From Tannerella sp. (lineage in GTDB: Bacteria > Bacteroidota > Bacteroidia > Bacteroidales > Tannerellaceae): a stretch of 6,390 nt of DNA. Every line of letters begins with the position of its first letter. Within the stretch, counting starts at the first letter, position 1. Shown here piece by piece: positions 1 through 5,281 of the stretch. The notes beneath the pieces were generated by a model that was not told where the DNA came from, made no database searches, and worked only from the letters and a program-made list of their open reading frames with translations. A program made the translations under genes and the position numbers. The stretch spans positions 1-6,390 of the forward strand of contig JAITPL010000082.1 in the NCBI GenBank assembly GCA_031289445.1, written 5' to 3'.

Positions 1-12
1 ATTTTCAGTTCG

Positions 13-87
13 TCGGGGTAGCGGGATTCGAACCCACGACCCCCTGCTCCCAAAGCAGGTGCGCTAACCGGACTGCGCTACACCCCG
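13..87 (-). tRNA. tRNA-Pro (anticodon UGG)
   Basis: Read on the minus strand, this 75-nt segment folds as a full cloverleaf. The acceptor stem is CGGGGTG paired with TACCCCG (one G-U), with an A discriminator. The D arm has a GCGC/GCGC stem, the anticodon stem is CCTGC/GCAGG, and the T arm is GTGGG-TTCGAAT-CCCGC. The seven-base anticodon loop TTTGGGA places UGG at positions 52-50, which reads proline CCN codons. A CCA end is not encoded after the discriminator (the minus strand continues CTGAAAAT from about position 10), so CCA would be added by nucleotidyltransferase. The gene is intact and has its own promoter just upstream. Confidence 0.97.
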
Positions 88-104
88 AACTCGTTTTGCG
101 GCTG

Positions 105-134
105 CAAAGGTAATACTAATTTTTGAATTATAAA
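105..134 (-). promoter_or_regulatory. Bacteroidota-type promoter for tRNA-Pro
   Basis: The minus strand reads TACCTTTG at 112-105, an exact match to the Bacteroidota sigma-ABfr -7 consensus TAnnTTTG. A weaker -33-like TTTA lies at 134-131, separated by 18 bp. The box is followed by GCAGCCGC and ends 17 nt before the mature tRNA 5' end, leaving room for a short leader. The -7 box is strong evidence; the -33 element is only a partial match. Confidence 0.7.
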
Positions 135-156
135 GCATAATCGTAATTTTTTTTTA

Positions 157-180
157 CTTTTTCATCCCCTTTTTCATCCC
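157..180. repeat. Perfect 12-bp tandem repeat (two copies)
   Basis: The unit CTTTTTCATCCC occurs twice head to tail (157-168 and 169-180), next to a run of T at 147-155. It lies in the non-coding stretch between the tRNA promoter and the duplicated gene tail. Slippage is the simplest origin. No function is evident. Confidence 0.85.
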
Positions 181-195
181 CTTGCCCTGTTATCT

Positions 196-298
196 GTTCC
201 TTCAACGCCGTTCACTTACGGAGCCGCCGGACGGTCGATTGTCTTGCCGTTCCTTCAACGCCGTTCACTTGTGGACTCGCCGGACGGTCGATTGTCTT
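196..298. repeat. Imperfect 53-bp-period tandem duplication over the 3' end of the small Cys-rich gene
   Basis: Two 50-bp copies, 196-245 and 249-298, match at 46 of 50 positions by hand alignment; the differences are clustered at 218, 219, 223 and 224 of the first copy. A third, partial copy of the first 11 bases (GTTCCTTCAAC) lies at 312-322. The right-hand copy encodes the last residues and the stop codon of the small gene read on the minus strand (RQSTVRRVHK). The left-hand copy would encode the very similar RQSTVRRLRK plus stop, but it lies after the real stop and in another frame, because 53 is not a multiple of three. It therefore looks like a non-coding relic of a duplicated gene end. 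Confidence 0.88.
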
Positions 299-444
299 TT
301 CCCTCTTGTCAGTTCCTTCAACTCGCATCCCTCGCAGTTGTCGCACGGATTTGTCGGCGGCCGCTTTAATAAACGAATCACCCTGTATGCTATAACGGCG
401 ACTGCGACAACGCCTATTGCCCACGTTACCCCTTCCTGCCACAT
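265..444 (-). CDS. Small one-TM, Cys-rich membrane protein, FeoB-associated (P12) type
   Basis: This short gene encodes 59 residues beginning MWQEGVTWAIGV. A single hydrophobic helix spans about residues 5-23, followed by a basic stretch (RLLKRPP) and the cluster C34-x2-C37-x2-C40-ELKE. An N-terminal helix followed by a short CxxCxxC segment is the pattern of the FeoB-associated Cys-rich membrane protein (P12) family, whose relatives usually sit beside the ferrous iron transporter gene feoB; no feoB is visible here. The cysteines may bind metal, but this is inference. The ATG at 444-442 lies inside the end of the glycosyltransferase-like gene, overlapping it by 19 nt in another frame, so translation is probably coupled. 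The C-terminus after about residue 46 is highly basic and lies inside a duplicated DNA segment, so it may not be the ancestral tail. A longer in-frame start at 600 would overlap the upstream gene far more and adds a low-complexity, shadow-like sequence. Confidence 0.75.
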   Translation of the reverse strand: MWQEGVTWAIGVVAVAVIAYRVIRLLKRPPTNPCDNCEGCELKELTRGKRQSTVRRVHK

Positions 445-1568
445 CTTATCATATTGATTAGTCTTGCTGCCTGATACTCGTCGGAATAGGTGGGGAAGAG
501 CAGGTGAAGGCGCTCTTCGAGGATGTCGGAGGTAAACGGCTTGCGCATCAGCTCGCGACATAAAGCGGTCAGTCCGGCCGCACTGTCGGCTATATGGCAT
601 AGCGAATCAAGGCCGCTGCCCGCAAGCATAGCCGTATTGACCGCTACGTGCCTGCCGTTAAACAGACTGTTCAGTAACTTCAACTTCAAACCTGTAGCCT
701 GAAATGTAACCAGCAGATTTATCTGCGCCGTGCGGACAAGCTCGTTGATTCTGTCGAGCGAAGGATTGGCTTCGACCCTGATATTCCTGTACGCCGAGGC
801 CGCACGCAGCAAGGCTTTTGAAGGATTCATACCCGCTATTATACAGCCATATTCGGGCAGGCTGCCGAACACGTTTTCAATCAGATAGAGGGCGGCCTTT
901 TCGTTCTCCTGCACCGAGAGCTTACCGTGATAAAGCAAGAAGTCCGACTGTCCTTCCGAAGCTCTTACCCCGTCGTTGCCATGAAAACAGGGAATAAATT
1001 CCACCCTGTTTTGCGGAAACTCCTTGCTCAGATAGTCGGCGTCGGTCTGCGAAACGGCGATCATCAAGTCGGCCGCCGCCACACGCTTCTGAAAACGCCG
1101 GAAGCGCCAGGCCTCGATATAAAAAAAACATTTCTTCACCGTATTTCTCTCGGCGCGTGCTATCTCAAGATAGTATTCATGCTCGATATTGCACTCGCGA
1201 AATATCTTGAAACGCCCTGCCAGGCGACTTTCATTCATGTAATAACATGTATGCAAACCTTCAAAAAGTATCGGATAACCGTTGCTCGCCAGATTGTCCA
1301 GCAGCCTCTTATTCTTGCGGCTGTAAACATTGTAGGGCAACAGTGAAAAATTAGCGGCCAGACCGGTGCGGCGGCGGTAGTAATGCACTTCCATGCAGAC
1401 CTCTTCGAGTTCCTTTGCGTGCGGGCGTTCGTATTCGAAGCAATGCAGGATTATCCCGACGCCGGCATCGTGCAGGGCCTTTATTTTGCAGTATATATCA
1501 ATGACCCCGCCATAGTTGGCCGGCCACGGGATATTGATTGCCACAAGGTTGAGAATAAGATTGTCCAT
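426..1568 (-). CDS. GT-B-fold glycosyltransferase-like protein (family 4-like)
   Basis: This gene encodes 380 residues. Residues 13-21 (IPWPANYGG) form the N-terminal glycine-rich loop typical of GT-B enzymes. Conserved-looking blocks follow: LFEGLH at 101-106, NIEHEYY at 127-133, an AVSQTDADYL segment at about 171-180, YHGKLSVQEN at 213-222 and TFQATGLKLKLL at 288-299. The last two sit where family 4 enzymes start their C-terminal nucleotide-sugar domain and bind the nucleotide ribose. No signal peptide or TM segment is evident, so it should act at the cytoplasmic membrane face. The Glu usually found in the ribose-binding helix (ILEAM) is Asn300 here. The ATG at 1568 was chosen because it begins a typical first beta strand (MDNLILNLVAINIP) and lies 4 nt after the stop of the GT2 gene; the longer start at 1697 adds 43 unrelated residues overlapping that gene. 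Sugar and acceptor are unknown. Confidence 0.85.
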   Translation of the reverse strand: MDNLILNLVAINIPWPANYGGVIDIYCKIKALHDAGVGIILHCFEYERPHAKELEEVCMEVHYYRRRTGLAANFSLLPYNVYSRKNKRLLDNLASNGYPILFEGLHTCYYMNESRLAGRFKIFRECNIEHEYYLEIARAERNTVKKCFFYIEAWRFRRFQKRVAAADLMIAVSQTDADYLSKEFPQNRVEFIPCFHGNDGVRASEGQSDFLLYHGKLSVQENEKAALYLIENVFGSLPEYGCIIAGMNPSKALLRAASAYRNIRVEANPSLDRINELVRTAQINLLVTFQATGLKLKLLNSLFNGRHVAVNTAMLAGSGLDSLCHIADSAAGLTALCRELMRKPFTSDILEERLHLLFPTYSDEYQAARLINMIRCGRKG

Positions 1569-1572
1569 TTGC

Positions 1573-2361
1573 TTATCTGTTTTTGATGTAAAAGTAGAGC
1601 AGCCCTTTGATATGACGCAAAGTAAGGGCAGAAAAAAACCGCCTGTTAGTTGCCCGGTTGTAGTGATGAATGATTTGGAAGGCGGGGAGGCACACAATCC
1701 GATAGCCTTTACGGCTTATCCGCAGGCAGAAATCGGCGTCTTCGGGGCCGTAAAATATATTTTCGTCGAGGTAGCCGACCTCGTCAATCAGTCCGCGGCG
1801 AAACATCTGGCAGGCGCCGATAAGATATTCGGCCTCGAAAGGCTCGCTTTCCAGCAGCTGTTCGCGGTAAAACTGCTTGCATATAACGCTGTTCAACTGC
1901 GATTGAGACAGTAATTTGCGGGCTTTGGTCCCGGCCAGCAGGTTGGCAATCTTATATTTCAGATATGGCAGGCGACGGCAACTGTCCTGTGTTTCTCCAT
2001 CGGCCGATTGAAGGCGGCAGGCGCAAAGTCCGCAGCCCTCGTCGCCTTCGATATATGCCATCATGCCGTCCACAGCCTCGCGGTTGACGACCGTATCCAC
2101 ATCCAGAATCCATACATACTCGCCTGCGGCATGACGCAGTCCGACGTTTCGCGCATAAGCCACTCCACAGTTCTTCTCCAGCTGAACTGTAAATATCTGC
2201 TTGCTGAAAGAGCGTAGCATCGTGCGCGTCTCGTCCGTTGAGCCGTTATCCACGACAATGATTTCGGCGTCGAGATGCGCGGTGGCAGCTATCGCCGAGT
2301 TGATGCAGTCGCCGAGGTAGCGAGCGGCGTTCCATGTTATAATAACAACCGACAGTTTCAT
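1573..2361 (-). CDS. Family 2 glycosyltransferase (GT-A fold, rhamnosyltransferase-like)
   Basis: This gene encodes 262 residues with a complete GT2 layout. The N-terminal strand KLSVVIITWN leads to VDNGSTD at 37-43 (nucleotide binding), the segment NCGVAYARNVGL at 64-75, and the metal-binding DxD motif as DVD at 87-89. The acceptor-site region contains YLIGACQMFRR at 179-189 and GPEDADF at 205-211, whose E207/D208 pair matches the catalytic-base position of this fold. The pattern resembles WbbL-like and other rhamnosyltransferases, but the donor sugar cannot be fixed from sequence. There is no TM segment. The ATG at 2361-2359 shares its A with the TGA stop of the radical SAM gene (TGATG), which indicates translational coupling; the preceding codon is a TTG at 2364 and would add one residue. 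The next gene starts 4 nt after the TAA stop at 1575-1573. Confidence 0.92.
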   Translation of the reverse strand: MKLSVVIITWNAARYLGDCINSAIAATAHLDAEIIVVDNGSTDETRTMLRSFSKQIFTVQLEKNCGVAYARNVGLRHAAGEYVWILDVDTVVNREAVDGMMAYIEGDEGCGLCACRLQSADGETQDSCRRLPYLKYKIANLLAGTKARKLLSQSQLNSVICKQFYREQLLESEPFEAEYLIGACQMFRRGLIDEVGYLDENIFYGPEDADFCLRISRKGYRIVCLPAFQIIHHYNRATNRRFFSALTLRHIKGLLYFYIKNR

Positions 2362-3794
2362 CAATGAAATAATTTGCGTTTAACAGCTTTCAATGCAATT
2401 TTAAAATCCTCGAAAGAGCCGAATCGGCCAATGTTTTGCAGTATGAACGAGGGGCGCAGATAGAAGCGAATGTTATTGCGGAAAAGCATCTTTTCCATCT
2501 CGCTGCTCGAAAGGTCGGGATAATTGAGGATTGAATGATGCTGAACGTCGGTCGGAGTATAGTCACCGCCCACAATCCAGCCGTTCTCGCGTGCAATATC
2601 GTAAAATTCCGTCCCCGGAAACGGAGCCACGATATTAAACATCACCTGACTGACTTTAAGTTCTTTGGTCCGGCGCAGGGTATCTTTGACAGTCTCCTTT
2701 GTTTCGAGCGGACTTGTACCTATAAGTATGTTCAGCTTCACCGGAACACCGTATTTTTTCAGCAGGTTGATGCTTCGATAGATGTCTTCCCGCGTGATGC
2801 CTTTCTTCACATATTTAAGTATCCCGTCGTCGAAACTCTCAACCCCGAAATCCACAAACTCGCACTTGGCATCCGCCAGAATCTGCGCCTTTTCTTCGTT
2901 GATGGCGTCCACCCGCGCCTGACAGCCCCAACTGAAGCCATGCTTCTTGACGCCTTCGCAAATCCCCCGCAAACGCGCTGCCGTAGTGATGAAATTATCG
3001 TCTATAAAAGCAATCGCCCGATAGCCTTTGGCCGCCAGCATATCCAACTCTGCAACAACGTTCCCGACCGAGCGACAGGATACGGGAGGTTTCCTGTTGA
3101 AATCCCGCTTGTATTCAATCTCGCGGGCAAACGTCAGCGAACTCGGCACGCAATAAATGCACTTGAAAGGACAGTTGCGGCTGGTCAGCACGGTAGTATA
3201 TGGATGTTTTTTGAGTTTGGGGTTAGTGAAGGTGAACTGCTCGATGAAATGACGCGCCGGAAAAGGCAGCGTGTCAAGGTCTTTCAGCAGTTCGCGCGAT
3301 GGATTATGCCACGCCTTGCCGTCGCGCAGGTAAGTAAGGCCTCGCGTCTCGCTGAAATCCTCTTCGCGAGCCAGCTTGCCTACAAGTTCATCTACCGTCA
3401 GCTCAGGCTCGCCGCGAACAACAATAACATGCTCGTCCACAAGCAGCTTATCGGTGTAGTAAGTTACTCCCGGCCCCATGGCAATTATCCGTTTCGAGGG
3501 ATGATACCTGCGGATGATGTTGATAGCTTCAATGTCGGTAGCCAGCGACAGGTTAACGCACCAAAGCATATAGCAGTCGCTGTCGTCGTTGGCCAGGAAC
3601 TGTTCCATCGCTTTAGGGGTCTCGTTCTCAAGCACAAAATCCTTGCGCCGAACATCATGCGACCGCTCCAGAACGGCAACGACAATCAGTTCGTAAATAT
3701 TGGGCATATTGTAAACCAGCCGCGTGCATCCGGCAGTTCTTTCGGCCGGCAGTTCTCCGTCAAGCGCCGGTGGAGTAATAAAAGTAATCCTCAT
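2361..3794 (-). CDS. B12-binding-domain radical SAM enzyme
   Basis: This gene encodes 477 residues. Residues 1-140 form a Rossmann-like cobalamin-binding-type domain: an MRITFITPP first strand, an IIAMGPGVTYY block at 103-113 and VVRGEPELTVDEL at 125-137. The radical SAM core follows, with the 4Fe-4S motif C208-x3-C212-x2-C215 (NCPFKCIYC), AFIDDNF at 262-268, QARVD at 292-296, FGVESFDDG at 316-324 and NILIGTSP at 355-362. The C-terminal part (from about 370) is of the kind seen in lipid- or pigment-modifying members such as BchE- and HpnJ-like enzymes. Such proteins use S-adenosylmethionine to generate a radical for methylation, ring or chain rearrangement or C-C bond formation; the substrate here is unknown. 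A DxHxxG cobalamin motif is not visible, as in many members of the class. As first gene of the operon, with two glycosyltransferases behind it, a role in modifying a glycan or lipid carrier is plausible. The start is the ATG at 3794. Confidence 0.93.
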   Translation of the reverse strand: MRITFITPPALDGELPAERTAGCTRLVYNMPNIYELIVVAVLERSHDVRRKDFVLENETPKAMEQFLANDDSDCYMLWCVNLSLATDIEAINIIRRYHPSKRIIAMGPGVTYYTDKLLVDEHVIVVRGEPELTVDELVGKLAREEDFSETRGLTYLRDGKAWHNPSRELLKDLDTLPFPARHFIEQFTFTNPKLKKHPYTTVLTSRNCPFKCIYCVPSSLTFAREIEYKRDFNRKPPVSCRSVGNVVAELDMLAAKGYRAIAFIDDNFITTAARLRGICEGVKKHGFSWGCQARVDAINEEKAQILADAKCEFVDFGVESFDDGILKYVKKGITREDIYRSINLLKKYGVPVKLNILIGTSPLETKETVKDTLRRTKELKVSQVMFNIVAPFPGTEFYDIARENGWIVGGDYTPTDVQHHSILNYPDLSSSEMEKMLFRNNIRFYLRPSFILQNIGRFGSFEDFKIALKAVKRKLFH

Positions 3795-3840
3795 AATTCA
3801 AGATCTGTTACTAAAGTAAAACTGAATCCCGAACTTTTTA

Positions 3841-3908
3841 TTGTGTGAGTGCGGGATAACTTTTTTGTGAGTGCGAGTGTCGCATTATTGTGTGAGTGCG
3901 GGTGTCGC
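3841..3908. repeat. Three degenerate copies of a TTGTGTGAGTGCGGG-type repeat
   Basis: Copies begin at about 3841, 3863 and 3888, 22 and 25 bp apart, sharing TGTGAGTGCG with one G/A change after it in the second copy. The second and third also share the following GTGTCGC (3877-3883, 3902-3908). The first two are preceded by related AACTTTTT tracts (from 3832 and 3858). They fill most of the 157-bp spacer between the divergent radical SAM and kinase genes. They could be regulator binding sites or simple local duplications; the sequence alone does not decide. Confidence 0.75.
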
Positions 3909-3951
3909 GCTCAATGCAATATTTTTTCGATTTTGGCGTTATAAAGGCATT

Positions 3952-5112
3952 ATGGCAAGGAGCATCTACGATTCAAGACAGCGTTGGACGATAGTCTTTA
4001 TTCTCATTGCGGCATTCATTATCATTATGACTGTCGTGGTATCCAATTCATTCAGTTCGCGTTTGGCGGCTGAGGAGCGGCACAAGGCGGAAGTCTGGGC
4101 TAAAGCCGTGCGGGTATTCTCCGATTCGGTAGAGGTAACCGACCCCAGCGTGGATCTGATGCTGTTAATACTCCACGGCAACACCTCCATACCTGTCATA
4201 CTCTGCAACGCCGACAACAGCGTCGTGTCACAAAGGAATTTCGAGATAAAAGACAAGGACACCGCGCAGTTTCTACAGCGCAAGATAGCCGATTTACAAG
4301 ACCGCAACTCGTGCATCACCATACCTCTCGAAAATGACAATCAATACCTCTACTATGACGAATCGCTTGTGTTGAAGCAGCTAAACCTGTATCCGTACAT
4401 ACAGTTGGCGGTAGTTTTCAGCTTTATCGTCATAACGTTTTTAGCTTTGATGAGCGCCAAGAAATCCGAGCAAAACAGGATATGGGTAGGTTTGTCGAAA
4501 GAGACGGCTCACCAGCTCGGCACTCCCATATCCTCGCTGATAGCGTGGATTGAATACCTTAAAAGCAAGGTTGACGGTGTCTATCTCAACGAAATGGAAA
4601 AAGACGTGAAGAGGCTCGAAACCATAGCCGACCGTTTCTCCAAGATAGGCTCCAATCCCGACCTTTTGCCGTTAAACATCAACAGTTTCATCCGCTCGTC
4701 CTTCGAGTATATGAGGACTCGCGTCTCGGCCAAAGTCAAGTTCAACAGTTTCCTGAACGATGCTCCGTTATTAGTCTTGATGAACGAATCGTTGTTTTCG
4801 TGGGTGATAGAAAACCTGACCAAGAACGCCGTTGACGCTATGGGCGGTCAGGGTAGCATCACGTATCGCGTCGCCGACAAGGGCCGCAAAGTCTATATCG
4901 ACATCACAGATACCGGCAAAGGCATAGCCAAATCGCGCTTCAAGACCATCTTCCATCCGGGTTATACCACCAAGGCGCGAGGCTGGGGACTGGGTTTGTC
5001 GCTCGTCAAACGAATCATCGAATCCTACCCCGGCGGTAAGATTTACGTCAAAAACTCCGAAGTAGGCAAAGGCACAACATTCCGCATCGAACTGCGCAAA
5101 TATCAAGGATGA
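3952..5112 (+). CDS. Membrane sensor histidine kinase, two TM segments
   Basis: This gene encodes 386 residues. TM helices lie at about 12-30 and 148-168, enclosing a roughly 117-residue extracytoplasmic domain that I do not recognise. No HAMP or PAS domain is visible. The cytoplasmic part begins with the dimerisation/phosphoacceptor helix containing SKETAHQLGTPISSL (182-196), with the autophosphorylated residue His187. The ATP-binding domain carries the N box N288-LTKN292-AVDAM, the G1 box DTGKG at 320-324, the F-box region IFHPGYTTK at 333-341 and the G2 box RGWGLGLSLVKRI at 343-355. The AHQLGTP form of the H box is common in Bacteroidota kinases. It should autophosphorylate and pass the phosphate to a response regulator, but none is encoded in the window, so it is an orphan here. 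The ATG at 3952 has an AAAGG at 3943-3947, giving weak support. An in-frame GTG at 3871 would add 27 residues through the spacer repeats and is less likely. Confidence 0.9.
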   Translation: MARSIYDSRQRWTIVFILIAAFIIIMTVVVSNSFSSRLAAEERHKAEVWAKAVRVFSDSVEVTDPSVDLMLLILHGNTSIPVILCNADNSVVSQRNFEIKDKDTAQFLQRKIADLQDRNSCITIPLENDNQYLYYDESLVLKQLNLYPYIQLAVVFSFIVITFLALMSAKKSEQNRIWVGLSKETAHQLGTPISSLIAWIEYLKSKVDGVYLNEMEKDVKRLETIADRFSKIGSNPDLLPLNINSFIRSSFEYMRTRVSAKVKFNSFLNDAPLLVLMNESLFSWVIENLTKNAVDAMGGQGSITYRVADKGRKVYIDITDTGKGIAKSRFKTIFHPGYTTKARGWGLGLSLVKRIIESYPGGKIYVKNSEVGKGTTFRIELRKYQG

Positions 5113-5121
5113 AAATAAAGG

Positions 5122-5142
5122 TAGAAATTAGAAATTAGAAAT
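5122..5142. repeat. Heptamer TAGAAAT in three perfect tandem copies
   Basis: TAGAAAT is repeated exactly at 5122-5128, 5129-5135 and 5136-5142, starting 9 nt after the kinase stop codon. It leads straight into GTAG and a palindrome. Related AATTAAAAATTAGAA sequence lies on the other side of the palindrome (5169-5183), so the heptamers may be part of the same repeat element. Confidence 0.9.
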
Positions 5143-5146
5143 GTAG

Positions 5147-5168
5147 GGGCAATCCCTTGCGGTTGCCC
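5147..5168. repeat. Palindromic hairpin repeat (GGGCAATC/GGTTGCCC)
   Basis: An 8-bp stem (5147-5154 with 5161-5168, including one G-T pair) encloses the six-base loop CCTTGC. It is preceded by GTAGG and flanked by A/T-rich heptamer-like repeats. I recognise the general form, GTAGGGGCAA...GGTTGCCC, as a short palindromic repeat dispersed in many bacterial genomes, including Bacteroidota; this is memory, not a search. It could also help end transcription of the kinase gene, but no T-tract follows it. Confidence 0.7.
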
Positions 5169-5252
5169 AAATTAAAAATTAGAAGGCCCATTTCTGTTGG
5201 GAGATTCATATCAATTCTTAGGGATAGTGGGAGCTTATTCGGAAATATTTAT

Positions 5253-5260
5253 TACCTTTG
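5253..5260 (+). promoter_or_regulatory. Bacteroidota -7 box (TACCTTTG) for the AAA-ATPase gene
   Basis: TACCTTTG matches the -7 consensus TAnnTTTG exactly and is followed by TGGC, nearly the same context as the tRNA promoter (TACCTTTGCAGC). The ATG at 5282 begins 21 nt after it, leaving a short leader. No clear TTTG at the -33 position (about 5229-5234) is seen, so the assignment rests on the -7 box and its placement. Confidence 0.6.
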
Positions 5261-5281
5261 TGGCATCAAATAAGATTGCTT

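Noticed and set aside
196..298. CRISPR array
   Set aside because: Only two near-identical units, 3 bp apart, with no distinct spacers; this is a simple tandem duplication.
212..442. Minus-strand frame of 76 codons overlapping the small Cys-rich gene
   Set aside because: It is a frame-shifted shadow with no TM helix or Cys cluster; only its end resembles the real gene because of the tandem duplication.
927..1346. Plus-strand frame of 139 codons opposite the GT-B-like gene (also 1516-1914)
   Set aside because: These are antisense shadows of convincing glycosyltransferase genes, with no family features or start signals.
1569..1697. Upstream in-frame start for the GT-B-like gene adding 43 residues
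   Set aside because: The extension overlaps the end of the GT2 gene, has no family-like sequence, and the ATG at 1568 gives a normal first strand and tight 4-nt spacing.
3811..3818. Possible -7 box (minus strand TACTTTAG) for the radical SAM operon
   Set aside because: One mismatch to TAnnTTTG and no TTTG at the expected -33 distance; placement 17 nt before the ATG is suggestive but not enough.
2535..3848. Long plus-strand reading frame of 437 codons opposite the radical SAM gene
   Set aside because: It is antisense to a gene with clear catalytic motifs and shows no recognisable domain itself; it arises from the codon bias of the real gene.
3920..3927. Possible -7 box TATTTTTT for the kinase gene
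   Set aside because: Lies in a T-run, lacks the final G, and has no -33 element at a suitable distance.
3871..3951. GTG start for the histidine kinase adding 27 residues
   Set aside because: The extension runs through the non-coding repeats; the ATG at 3952 gives a normal short cytoplasmic N-terminus before the first TM helix.
5147..5168. Rho-independent terminator for the kinase gene
   Set aside because: The hairpin is followed by AAATTAAAAATT and not by a T-tract, so a repeat element is the better reading.
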